This document shows positions 9,842-20,339 of a DNA stretch of 64,000 nucleotides, piece after piece (the stretch's first letter is position 1; every line of letters begins with the position of its first letter). The translations under genes were made by a program, and so were the position numbers. The stretch spans positions 23,503,001 to 23,567,000 of the forward strand of contig NC_081827.1 of assembly GCF_030867095.1 (NCBI RefSeq), read 5' to 3'. Source of the stretch: Alligator mississippiensis. Lineage: Eukaryota > Chordata > Crocodylia > Alligatoridae. Below the pieces are notes generated by a model. The model had not been told where the DNA came from, searched no databases, and was given only the letters and a program-made list of their open reading frames with translations.

Positions 9842-10705
9842 TGTCACAACCCAAAGTTGTGATTTTTGTTGTGTGTGCGCTTTGGCACCACTGAATTACT
9901 TCCCGCCAAATTGCAGCTTCTTTGCACGGTGGAGTTTTCCGCTGCAGAGGAGAACCCCGGGTGCAAAAGAAGTTCCCACCGTTTTGTAGCTTTCTTTGCA
10001 GTGTGCATTTCTTCTTTGCAGCACAGAAATGCTCGTTGCAAGGAGTTCCCGCCATTCGTATTCAAATTTGTGCCCCACCATTGGCTAGTTCTAAATTATT
10101 CACACGTGGCGGCTAGCAATTGGCTTGCTAGCTGTATAAAAAGCTTGTGTGGTTTCCGCCCAAGTTGGAGGACTCCACGAACACCAGGAGGAGGAGACTT
10201 CACGCTGTGTGAAGATTTCTAAGCGCTGCGGATCCTTATGGACCCAATGTATTTCAAGCAGGCAATGGGGGTCTGATCAGCCTCTAGCCTCTCCCCGTCA
10301 CCGAGCGCAATCCCAACATATCCTTCTTCCCTATGCGCAAAAAGGATCCACGGAGCCTAACAACCTTCGTGTGAGTGAATTCAGAGCTCTTTACCATTAC
10401 GTACTTTCTCCAGTTGGTCCGACGGGCTCGCGGTTTAGAGCCTCCAACCGGATGGGTTAGAAGAGTGTTCACGGGGAGGAACTCTAGGCCGCCTCTCTTC
10501 TTTTCTATCTGCAACTGTAACTCAAGCAAGTTCTCCTGCCTGCACCGCGACCATCTTTGGTGTAAGTAAAACCATCTTTAAATCAACCACTATGCGTCCG
10601 TGACTAATTCTAGCGTGCCGCCTGTTTTCTCCAACCCAGCGTGCCCGGGCTGCTGGCCCAGCCCGCGTGCGCAAAGACGGGCCCGGATCGCTCCCGGCCC
10701 GCGCA
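9842..10705 (+). repeat. 3' LTR (864 bp)
   Basis: This is a full-length partner of the 5' LTR, starting TGTCACAACC and ending GCGCA, followed by the TTCAC duplication. Confidence 0.95.
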
Positions 10706-10795
10706 TTCACTACCGATCTAATCTATGCCGGTTACTGAAAACCATGCAATTTAGATCAATTCTGTCTCAGGCTTTTTGAATGTCTGTACCTAGCC

Positions 10796-11605
10796 TTCAG
10801 GCATCCTAATCCTGGAACTAGAGCATATCCAGGATGACCTATAACACTTCTTTGAAGGCCCACTGAAGTCCATAACAAAAAAAAAAGATTTAAAAAATAC
10901 CTAGAAAAAATCCAGACATTTTCTTGTCAAACATGAAACATCCCCTGTAACCAGTTCCTACAAACTAACTCTAATCCAAGCCATTACTTAAATTAAAGTT
11001 CCTGTGAAATCCACAAGTGGTAATACTCAGCCAGCAACACAGCACTGCATCAATCTAGTAATTTTACTTTCCCTGGGGTAGCACATGCCAAATGAGATGC
11101 TTAGCTGATTATATGCAAACAGGAAAACTTAGCTGCCTCAAAAAACCTGAAACATTTATTACGTTTTTTTCAATCACTGAAGTGACAATGTTTTTAGAAA
11201 TAATATAAAGAAAATTAATGGAATAGTAACTCTACAGTAAGTATGCTAGAGATTTGTGTTTGTTCATTGTGGCATGGCCAACAATCAAATATACTGACTA
11301 AGTATTTCACCACTTCAAATAACCATAACATGAACAATAGCCCAACCAGTTTAAAAAGCTATACCTTTGTTAGTTTTTCCTCAAAATTTGTTCCTGTACA
11401 AAAAAAATTGAAATACAAACATTCAAACACTGTCCACTCTTCCTAATAAGGCTCCATATTTAGTGGCTAAATGATTCATGCTTCAAAATGTGCTCAGTTT
11501 GCAAACAAAAACATGAGTTTCTTTCTGAAACCCAATTTTCCAAACTCATATTTATCCCCAGAGGACAAGCTGGGTTCTCCTTCTGGGTCATTTCACTCAC
11601 AACAG
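10796..11605. other. AT-rich intron
   Basis: I see no gene or recognisable repeat in this stretch. Confidence 0.5.
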
Positions 11606-11612
11606 TCTAAAG

Positions 11613-12312
11613 CAGGGGTGTTGAACATACAGTCCAAAGGATGCATCCAGCCCATGGAGCCATACAACCAGCTCCGGCCCTGCATACTTCATGTAGTGCC
11701 TAGGCTTCAGGAAGCACAAGGGGTCAGTCTGGGGCATTGCAAGCGGTGCTCATCCCAGACCCCTCATGCTGTGTAGTACTGGGTAGAACACAGGTAAGCA
11801 AAATGGCACATCTGGCCAGCGGCCAGACTCCATTTCCCAGCAGCCCCTGCTCACACCGCTGCAGCCAGTTTCCATGGAGACCCCAAGAGCAGTGCAGCCA
11901 TGAGAATGGGCCAGGGTTTCCATGGAAACTGAGGACCAGCCACCTCAGCACTGGCAGGGCATGCAGCTGGCAGGAAGCTGCTCCAGGGCTGAGATCTTGC
12001 AGCAGTGACAGCATGGTCTGGAGTCAGAGCAGAGCTGTGATCCACTACCTGCATGTCTCTGCCCAGAGCATGTGGGCAGAGGATCACAGCTCTACTGCAG
12101 CTCCCATCACAAGATCCTGGCTCCAGAGCAGCTCCTCACCCAGCCGCACACCCTGCCAGGGCTGCTGGGAAATCCTGATCCCCGCACTGTCCCGGCCATG
12201 CCGCTCCTGGGATCTCAGTGAAAACCAGCCACTGAGACAAACAGGGGCTGCTGGGAAATGGAGTCTGCCACAGGCTCAATCTGGCCCATGGACCAGACTT
12301 TGCCCGACCCTG
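11613..12312. mobile_element. hAT-like element, boundaries uncertain
   Basis: It begins CAGGGGTGTTGAACATAC and may end at GCCCGACCCTG, with 'GCCCATGG' near both termini (direct on the left, within the inverted right end). The interior is GC-rich with repeated 'CAGCTGGCAGGAAGCTGC'-like words. The flanking 8-mers do not match, so either the ends have decayed or this is a composite. Confidence 0.5.
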
Positions 12313-12544
12313 GGATACAGCCAGCATGCAGCCCACACCCCATTTCAGCTCCCACACAACATGCCCCAGGGTTGGCCAGTCCAGCACATGATATGTGGAA
12401 GAGTGTGTGCTCACACAACACAGGGCTGGTACAGGGCACATATTCCACATGTGCCACCAACTGGCACCATGCACTATGGCCAGGTCCAGCAGGGTGCTGT
12501 ATGAAGCGCACACACTGTACGGGCCCATTACATCTTAGAATCAA

Positions 12545-12826
12545 ACATGTCTTAGGAGTGAACTCTAGGAAAAAGTCTCAGGCTCATTCAGTTAACAAAG
12601 AGAAAGCTAAATGGCTTCTGAATGGTCTAAGAGGTTTTTTCTACCTAGTGGAAAAAGATTTAAGAAGATCCAAAAGTTTGATGCTGAAACTGGGCAAAGA
12701 AGGCATAAATGTTTTTAAACTGCGGGGGTAATTAAACATCCAACCACTTTAAAACAGACTGTAGTGGATTCTCCAACAGATATGGTGAACTTGAAGCAAC
12801 AAGATTAGAAGAAAAGAAAGAAGCAT
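12545..12826 (+). mobile_element. Old CR1-like 3' fragment
   Basis: It contains diverged CR1 3' signatures (TGGATTCTCCAACAGATATGG, ...AACAAGATTAGAAG). It is old and ends where the Helitron-like element begins. Confidence 0.4.
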
Positions 12827-13420
12827 TCTAATATAATAAAAGGGCTTAGTCTGTGTGTCTGTCTGTCCATAACACTTTTGGCCAATTGCGCATATGCCAC
12901 TGAGAGGGCAGGCAGCAACTAGCTGCATGGGCCCAAGTTTGAGCCACTGCTGGGGAAGTTTGTGGCGGCAGTGGCAAACACAGCCCCGCCGCCTGAGCAG
13001 CGGGACTTCCCCACACCTCCCTACCTGAGGGCAAAGGGGGGGGGGGGTCACAGTGGCGATGCCCCCTGCCATCATCCAAAACAGCCAGCAGGGAGGAGGA
13101 AGCGGTGGGCAGGAAGGGAGGGGAGTGGGGGGTGGAAGGCAAGAGTGGGTCACGGTGGTGGCTGTTGTTGGGGACAGATGGCAGGGAGGGAGGGGAACGG
13201 GAAGGGGGCCCTGACAACAACCAGCAGGGAAGGGGAGGTGACAGGAAGGGGAGGAGGGAAGTGGGGAGGGGAGGTGGGCAGGGGGACAGAGCCCCCACGC
13301 TGGAGGCGGCAGAAGTGGGAGTCTTTACATGGCCAGCCCCAAAGGCTGTGCGTGGGGCAAAGGGGGGGTTCATGTAAACACTCCCTGAAATCCATCATTC
13401 TTGATGGGCAATTAGCTAGT
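12827..13420 (+). mobile_element. Non-autonomous Helitron-like element
   Basis: The 5' end is TCTAATATAATAAAAGGG, close to the TC...ATAATAAAAGG start of vertebrate Helitrons. The 3' end has a perfect 6-bp-stem hairpin (CCATCA-TTCT-TGATGG, 13392-13407) nine nt before a terminal CTAGT (13416-13420). The base after the element is T, as expected for A|T insertion; the base before is T rather than A. There are no inverted repeats and no target duplication. The interior is GC-rich with a TCTG run at the left and a 12-G run at 13036. No Rep/helicase coding sequence is seen. Confidence 0.72.
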
Positions 13421-13429
13421 TGTGATCAT

Positions 13430-14755
13430 ATCTATGAATTTAAAAACTGACTCTGGGCCCTTTTCCATGCCATCTCCTTGGCATGAAAGAGCCTCCAAAC
13501 ATCAGTCCACAGAGATACTCTTCCCACTCCGCTCTTAAAAGGACAAGTCCACTGATGTTCACAAGAGACTAAATAATAAATATCCTAGTTAATCTCTAAG
13601 ACTAATGTAATCTGTCCAGTAGCTCTCTCTTACTTACATTTTATTCTTTTTAAGACTCACTGACAATACTGTGTTTTACATACAGTAGTGAGCATACTAT
13701 GGCCATTTAACAAAAACATCCAAACTTCTGAGAATACCCAAAGCCTTGGGCAGATCTCAAATTTTGAGAAGGGGTACCAATGGTGTGGTGCACCATCATA
13801 TATGACATAACACATTTTTCTCTGATAAAGAAAAAACAGAGACTTCGTAATATGCTAGGGGGTCCAATGCTTTATATTAGTAAGCTTAAGATCTGAACAA
13901 AAAACAAATACAACTTTACTGAAATGTGCATTGATTTCTAGACTGAATTTAAAAACACAACAATACTGAAATGTGCACTGGCTACTAGATTAAATTTAAA
14001 AGCACAACAAACTAGGCAAAAATAGTTAAAGATATTGTATCACTGGTCAGGAAGCCTCAATTTATTCACTGTTTTCTACAAATAGTGCATTCTTGTTGTT
14101 TAATTTAACCTTCATTAAAATATTCCCAAACCAGGTAAGCCTGGCAAGCCTGCTGCCATGATACATTTTCTCTTCTACCATTCCAGTCACTTAACTAGAT
14201 CTCAAGTTTCTGAGTACAGCCTCTCCATTGATTTATCCCCTGAGACTTCTGAAGTTGTCTGCTCAAAATGTTTCTCTTTTGTTTCTACAGTCCCTCCCTC
14301 TTTGCATTTATCTCCAGACTCCTCATTTCTGTCCATATCTTCTCCACTCCCCACCCCCCAACAATCATCTATTCATTTAACTTCTTGAAATTTTGCACTT
14401 TTAGGTAGAGGTAGTAAGGGCTTGACTCTGCATACACAAACTTGCAGAGACAACAGGGCTGATGGGTAGGTAATCGGGTCTGTTATCTCTCATCTTACAG
14501 ACTGCTGTTAACAAGGATGTTATCTCTGGACTAGAGGTCCACTGCTCTATTAGACTGGCAGCAATAAAAGGAAAATGAACATTATCAGCAATCAGCTTTT
14601 TTTGGCTGGTGTAGCTGATAATGTCGCTGGTAATGCAGCCTTTCCCTTGAGAGCCCTGCACTAGCCACGCGTCCCTTGCCTGCCCAAGGACAAGGCCAGA
14701 GCAGGTCTCTCCAAGGAAAAGCAACAAAGTCGAGTGCTCCAAGCAGGGGCAGCAC
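13430..14755. other. Intron, unclassified
   Basis: I see no gene. Short poly-pyrimidine stretches are present around 14230-14350. Confidence 0.45.
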
Positions 14756-14764
14756 TGGGGGGAG

Positions 14765-16117
14765 CTATAGCCATGACTTATGAGAAAAGACTGATGGAAC
14801 TGGGTTTATTTAGTCTAGAAAAGAGGAAACTGAGGGGATTCAATAGCAGCCCTCGACTACCTGAAAGGGGAGGGGGGGGAGGGATTCAAAAGAGGATGAA
14901 GCTAGACCAGGCCCGTCCAACATGCAGCCCACAAAGCCATTTTCTGTGGCCTGCGATGCAGCGATGGGAAACAAAAATAAATGCTATTTACTTTCGTTAC
15001 CACCCCGTGTCCCTCCCCCAGCCCCTCAGCAGCTTCCTGATGGCTTCTGAATAGCTGGGGAAGGGACAAGGTTCCCACGCACACCGCGTCAACTTGATAT
15101 TGCCAACGCGGCGCAGCTCCTCCCCTCCACCCTCATTTCACCATGTCCCTTCCTCACCCCACCCACCCCTTCCTCATTTGCATGCCAGCTCCTCCCTTCT
15201 CCTACACTGCAGGGTTTCCATCCTTAGCCCTGCCCCTCCCTTCCTCATTTGCATGCCAGCCCCGCCCTGCACTGGTCCCCGCCATCAGCATGGGCTGGAG
15301 CAGGTCGCAGTGCAGTGGGCAGGCAGGCACAGGGGGTGCGGATGCTGGCTCAGAGGGACGCTGCAGCCGGGCCTGCGGGAGATGCTGCTGCTGCTACTGC
15401 TATGGCTGTCGGGGTGGGAAGCAGCACTGCTCCCGCCTCCCCGCATCCCCCCATGCCCGCAGACATCGCGCTGGGGGTGGTGAGTCACAGGCCCTGGGGA
15501 GGGAGGGACACCTGCCGCTTGGGTTTAGGCTGCCCCAGGGGAGAGGGGAGCAAGCGGGTGTCCCTGCACATCCTGCACCCCCCTATAGAGTCCCCACATG
15601 TCCCCCTGGCTGCTGAGCCCAGGTGCACAGGTGCGGGAGCATCCTCGAGGCTGCCCAGGTGGCAGGGAGGACATGGCAGGGTCAGGCGGCACCCCTTGAC
15701 CCCTGCGCCCCCAGGCTGCAGCCAGACTGGACAAGCCACACGAGCTCCCACTCCTGTCGGCCCACTGGGTGATAAAAAGTTCATGATCCAGCCCCACATT
15801 CAAAAAGGTTGGACACCCCTGAGCTAGACTGTTCTCAGTAGTGGCGGATGACAGAACAAGGAGCAACCATCTCAAGTTGCAGCAAGGGAAGTTTAGGTTA
15901 TACATTAGGAAGAATTCTCTCACTAGGAGGGTAGTAAGACACTGGAACAGGTTACCCAGAGATGTAGAATCCCTGTCCTAGGAGGTTTTTTAAGACCTTG
16001 CTCAACACAGTTTTGGCTGGGATGATCTAGTTGGGGGATGGCCCTGCCTGGAGAAGGGGGTTGGACTAGATGACCTCCTGAGGTACCTTCCAAATCTAAT
16101 TTTCTATGATTCTATGG
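14765..16117 (+). mobile_element. CR1 3' end, interrupted by a hAT
   Basis: CR1 C-terminal RT and 3' UTR sequence (GGTTTATTTAGTCTAGAAAAG..., CTGGAACAGGTTACCCAGAG, GGGGTTGGACTAGATGACC, TTCTATGATTCTATGG) is present in two pieces, 14765-14907 and 15822-16117. The pieces join exactly across the hAT at 14908-15821. Confidence 0.9.
14908..15821. mobile_element. hAT element, 914 bp, 8-bp TSD
   Basis: The ends CAGGCCCGTCCAACATG and (inverted) CAGGGGTGTCCAACCTTT are hAT termini. The perfect 8-bp duplication AGCTAGAC lies at 14900-14907 and 15822-15829. The interior is GC-rich with a short tandem duplication (TTCCTCATTTGCATGCCAGC at about 15170 and 15242). There is no transposase. It is inserted in a CR1, so it is younger than that copy. 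Confidence 0.95.
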
Positions 16118-16119
16118 AT

Positions 16120-17830
16120 TCCATCATTTTCATAACCCTGCTGCGCTCCATCCCCCCCACCGTCTTTTGTAATCACTCCGCCTCCCTCCCTCCTCATTCC
16201 TTTATTTGCACAACCCTGCCCCCTGTAGATACATAGGGCAGACAGCAGAACAGCAAATTGGGCAGAGAAAGGAGGTAAGAGTGGCAGGCTGGAGGCAGGC
16301 AACTGGGAGCACCACCTGTGCTGCCACTTCTCTCCCACCCCTGATCCCTGGCTGCAGCACAGGCACAGCTTCCAGCTAGTGGGAAACTGAGCCAAGGCCA
16401 GGCAGTTGAAAGATGCATCCTCACTGCTGCTGTTTCCCTCCTCCATTCTCTTCCCCAGCAGCAGTGTAAGCAGAGCTAGAAGCACAGGCAGAGGCAAGGC
16501 CCTCCAGTTCTGCAGGCCAGATTTGGTTGTATGTGGCTGACAGGTACTTCATTTTAATTTGTATTTGGAAAACATCCAGCATCTTTTGAGTGCTACCACA
16601 ATCTAAGTAATAAGGATAATTCAGGACAGCATGGATGAAGTGAACTACCTCTTATGAGAAAGGTGATGGCAAGAAAGAACGGAACATCATCTTAAACAGG
16701 AAGAGCTTTACAGAAGAATATGACTCTTAACCCCAAGCTCCTTAGCCATACATAACTGCTCTGCATGACAACTACTTTCCTTTTCTACAAGCTCCCACTC
16801 CCAGCCAGTACTAGCAATATTCTTCCAGTACAAGAAAAAGGTAATACTACATTTTGTGGTAGATTTTTATAATTTCACTAAAAGTAAAGGCCACTGCCTA
16901 ACTAATCAGTCAATATGGCCAGGTACTACTTAATTTCCCATAAACTGTAATTCTGCCCCACTGCAAAAGTCAAACAGCCCTATTACACACCTTTGGTCCA
17001 ATTACTTAATTCTTTATTCTTCGATATATACACACATAACAGGACTTATTTACACAAGGCTCATCTAGGTTCTCTCAAACCAAGCATCAAAGTTCCTCTA
17101 CATATGGAGAAAATATACTGAGATTATGAAATATTTCATAACCTTTCCCCAAAATGTAATTTGTTCCCATGAATAACTTCCATGTAGATAAAAAGATCAA
17201 TTTAAAAGTGTCTTCAATATTAATTCAGCAGTTTTGCTTGACTTTGCAATAACCTAAATTGATTTTACTTAAGCAGATAAAGTCATTATGTGCCAAGATG
17301 CAATACAATCAAGACCCTTGGCTGAATGGCAGATTACACAATGTATTTAGGGCAAAGGCTTGTAATGTGACAAATAATTTTTAAAGTTGCTGATGCTTCC
17401 ACAGTCCAATTTCTAAGAGAATAACAGCTGAAAATCTACAGTATTCAACATTTATGCCAATAAACAGAACATGCTTAAACAAACACATTGTGGATTTGTA
17501 GTGTAATACAACTGTAACTTTATTGGTATTTGAAAGAGTTTTAAGATGAGGAATTTTAAGGACAAGCTATCCTTTAGTTAAGAGTTCTCAAAATGTCAAG
17601 GAAAACTATGCATCATACAGGGACCAGACTTTACAAATTAACATGTAATGCAGCAATTCCTTCATTTATTCAGCACTCTACTTTCCTTCAAATGTTACCT
17701 CCGCAACTGAACATAATTCATATTCATATTTTAAAATCCCACTTATTTTCTCAGTTCAACATACCATCTACTTTCTACTGCTGTTTAGAAACTGGCTAAA
17801 TTGTGAAGCTGACATTTAGAAATATTTCCT
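16120..17830. other. Intron, unclassified
   Basis: The stretch 16130-16500 is moderately GC-rich and the rest is AT-rich. I see no gene or classifiable repeat. Confidence 0.45.
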
Positions 17831-18048
17831 ATTTATTTATATAAAGCATTGCAAGAACATAGCACACTATGGGCCAGTTTTTTCAGGTTGAAGCTCCACT
17901 CAGAATCAATGCTGTAGGAATTGCTGTAGGCTGAATACTTTGGTAGATCTACGTCAAAGATTAGTTCCTCATTGACATTGAGCTCTCTAGAAAGTCTGTT
18001 CCCATTTTCAGGCACCAAATACTTAAAAATATGAGCATGAAGCAGAGC

Positions 18049-18640
18049 CAGCAACAGAGAGCTGCCTCCAGCTGGTAAGTCGGAAGGGGAGGGGGGAGAG
18101 AAGGGGAGGCAGATCAATGCCCCCCTGTGGGGGGGAGGGGGGCACATGATGGAGCCACGACTTGTGGGGTGGGGCGGCTCCTGCTGCTGCTTGCACCCCA
18201 TGAGGGTGGGGGGGGGGGTGTGCCCCAAGATCTGTGAGGAGCTGCAGCAAAATCTGGGGTGGATGCAGCTTCCTCCCAGTGCCGCCGGAGTCCACACCAA
18301 GCCCAGCCCCCAGCAAGAAGAGCTGCAAAGCGCCGGCTCTGGCTCCACCCTGCAGCTGCAGCCCACCCTATGCCACGCAGATCCAGGGGCACACAGCCCC
18401 CTGCCCCTGCCTTCCTGGGGTGCAAGTAGTGGTGGGAGCTGACCCCACCCCCAGACAGTGCCTGCCGCGTCCCTCACTACAGGGAGCGTCAATCTGCCCC
18501 CACGCCCCTTCCTTCCCCTGTTCCCTTTCACCACACCGGGTTACCACCTGGAGGCAGCTGTATCGGGTAGTGGAGCAGTAGTGGCCAATATGCCTCCTTA
18601 AATATCGGCTATCAGTATCGCTCCCAAAATCTCTATAAAA
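18049..18640. mobile_element. GC-rich element with inverted ends
   Basis: AGCTGCCTCCAGCTGGTAA (about 18059-18078) is mirrored by TTACCACCTGGAGGCAGCT (about 18541-18559). The interior is GC-rich with G-runs. Just outside, 18580-18640 has 'ATATCGGCTATCAGTATCG', reminiscent of the ends of the hAT at 36575, so this may be the core of a decayed member of that group. Confidence 0.5.
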
Positions 18641-18649
18641 ATATGATTT

Positions 18650-20093
18650 GCAAATACTGTCAAATAAAATATGCATTTCCATTCCATTGTATGCTCCTCT
18701 AAACAATAACCTTATCCAACATATAAATTTCTCTGGGAACCCCATTTTTCCTAAAACCTCAAATATGTAATCATGATCTACTCAGTCATTTGCTTTTTCT
18801 AAATCTAGGCTTCTATACCTGTGTTTGTTTTCCTCTTGGATCTAGAACAGTGCATCTCTGATCGCTTTGGAGATCCTTCCCTGGTACTGCACCTAGCTGG
18901 TCTTCATCCATTATCTTCTGGAGGTTTTTCCTCATCTTCAAAGCCAGCAACTTGGCTGTTAACTTGTAGCCCATATTAAGGAATGTAATCAATCTCTAGT
19001 TTTTCAAGAGTTCCTTCTCCCCTTTTTTGAAGAGAAAGATCACAACAACTCTTGTAAAACCATTTACTGCCTCTCGTATTTCCACTATTTCCTTGAATAC
19101 GTGCACTATACGACTCCCTATCCATGCCCAAAATGTCTCACAATATTCCATAGGTCTGGGTCCCTCTTTCAACGGTTTTTAAAAACTCCTCCACTTCCCT
19201 TAAGCTTACCTTTTCTTTCATCTTCTTTGCTTCCTCCTCCTCTTCAATCTCTTTCAAGAAATCCTTCATCTCTTTCCCCACCCGATTCAGCTCTTCATAA
19301 AATCTTCTCATCGACCCCAACACCTCTTGCTTTTCCACCCAGGCACCACCTTCTTCCCACATTGTTTAAAGCTCTCTCTCTCTCCTTCTGTTGTCTTCAC
19401 ATTGGCTGAAAAGTATTGGATCTGTTCTTCGTTTTCTTCCACCCAGGGTGCTTATGCTAAAAACATTCTCTCTTGCCTTTTTTTTTAAACCAGATTTCTA
19501 ACTCTTGCCTTGTTTCTTCTAGCTCTTCTCATACCAGTCTTCCTTCTGCGACTTCCTGTAGCAGGTCCTCCATCTTTCTTTGGCATTCTCTTAGCTCAGG
19601 GGCGGGCAATTATTTCGGGTGGAGGGCCGCTTACTGAGTTTTGGCAGGCCATTGAGGACTGCATGACAGGTAGCCAGGGGCAGATAAATATTAATTTTCT
19701 AAATTTTTTAGAGGCCCCGCAGGCCAGATAGAATGGCCTGGCAGGCCGCATTCAGCCTGTGGGCCGCATTTTGCCCACCCCTGTCTTAGCTTTTTTTTTT
19801 TTTCCCCCTTTTCTTTGGCCTTCCTTCCTGGAGAATTCTCCCATCCTCTTCTTCACCACCATCCACCATTCTCTGGTACCCCCAAAATATTTCTTCAGTG
19901 TTCACCACCCCTCATATATTGTCTTGTGTATGCTTAACATATCCCTTTATCTTGTAACCTTTAAACTTCCACAGTCCCTTCCTTCTCATGGGGCTCTTAC
20001 CAAGCCTAATTTCCAGCTTCAGTATCCAGTGATCACTAAAAGCCACACGCATGGTCTCATTCTTCCCTATCCCTATTTCTTTTGTTACAAACA
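18650..20093 (-). mobile_element. Fossil Tx1/L1-clade LINE
   Basis: Reading right to left, the fragment starts with an endonuclease C-terminus (FSDHWILKLEIRLGKSP..KGLWKFK, 20094-19912). It continues with weak RT matches such as FLNMGYKLTAKLLALKMRK and DEDQLGAVPGKDLQS (about 18990-18850). It ends with MGFPEKFICWIRLLFRGAYNG (18745-18683). These are hallmarks of the Tx1/L1 clade, not CR1. Frames are broken many times, so it is old. A small hAT (19597-19783) is inserted in it, and its right end abuts a CR1 tail. Confidence 0.75.
19597..19783. mobile_element. hAT MITE, 187 bp, perfect TSD
   Basis: The ends are CAGGGGCGGGCAATTATTTC and ...GCATTTTGCCCACCCCTG. The 8-bp duplication TCTTAGCT is exact at 19589-19596 and 19784-19791. 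The left half resembles the element starting at 53051. Confidence 0.95.
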
Positions 20094-20336
20094 CAAAGTC
20101 AGATTTAGACTGGACATTAGGAAGAACTTCTTCACAGTTTGAGTGGCCAAGGTCTGGAACGGGCTCCCAAGGGAGGTGGTGCTCTCCCCTACCCTGGGGG
20201 TCTTCAAGAGGAGGTTAGATGAGTATCTAGCTGGGGTCATCTAGACCCAGCACTCTTTCCTGCTTATGCAGGGGGTCAGACTCGATGATCTATTGAGGTC
20301 CCTTCCGACCCTAACATCTATGAATCTATGAATTCT
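20094..20336 (+). mobile_element. CR1 3' end
   Basis: This is a typical CR1 tail: GGACATTAGGAAGAACTTCT, GGGCTCCCAAGGGAGGTGG, GGGGTCAGACTCGATGATC, CCCTTCCGACCCTAACATC, then an ATCTATGA microsatellite end. Confidence 0.95.
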
Positions 20337-20339
20337 TAA

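Larger units (their letters stand above)
7470..10705 (+). mobile_element. Short pol-less LTR element (endogenous retrovirus fossil)
   Basis: This is a two-LTR element of 3236 bp with a 5-bp target duplication TTCAC (7465-7469 and 10706-10710). Its order is 5' LTR, primer site, a 373-codon frame, a splice-acceptor-like tract, a short membrane-protein frame, a G-rich polypurine tract and 3' LTR. I find no protease, reverse transcriptase, RNase H or integrase sequence, so it looks like a non-autonomous or internally deleted relative of a larger retrovirus. The two LTRs differ at about 20 of 865 positions (about 2.3%), mostly transitions. Under slow reptile rates that suggests an insertion of the order of 10-20 million years ago (inference). 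The 5-bp duplication and serine-type primer site fit class III (ERV-L/HERV-S-like) or the crocodilian/turtle ERV4 group; the class is not proven. Confidence 0.93.
7322..10795. mobile_element. MITE split by an LTR element
   Basis: The left terminus GGGCAGGTACAGACATT and the inverted right terminus GGCTAGGTACAGACATT bracket about 233 bp of own sequence (7322-7469 and 10711-10795). The flanks are TTAA on the left and TTCA on the right, which could be a decayed TTAA target site (piggyBac type), or TTA for a Harbinger type. The LTR element at 7470-10705 sits inside it with its own 5-bp duplication. Confidence 0.7.

Noticed and set aside
11737-12544. A 255-codon plus-strand frame and overlapping minus frames
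   Set aside because: They lie in the interior of a hAT-like GC-rich repeat. There is no recognisable protein and both strands are open.
12846-13450. 162- and 175-codon Pro/Gly-rich frames
   Set aside because: They are the low-complexity interior of the Helitron-like element.
17833-18534. 233-codon minus frame ending in a plausible peptide (VPENGNRLSRELN...)
   Set aside because: Most of it crosses a GC-rich repeat. The end (17833-18040) resembles a common ancient amniote repeat rather than an exon, and no splice sites or family match were seen.
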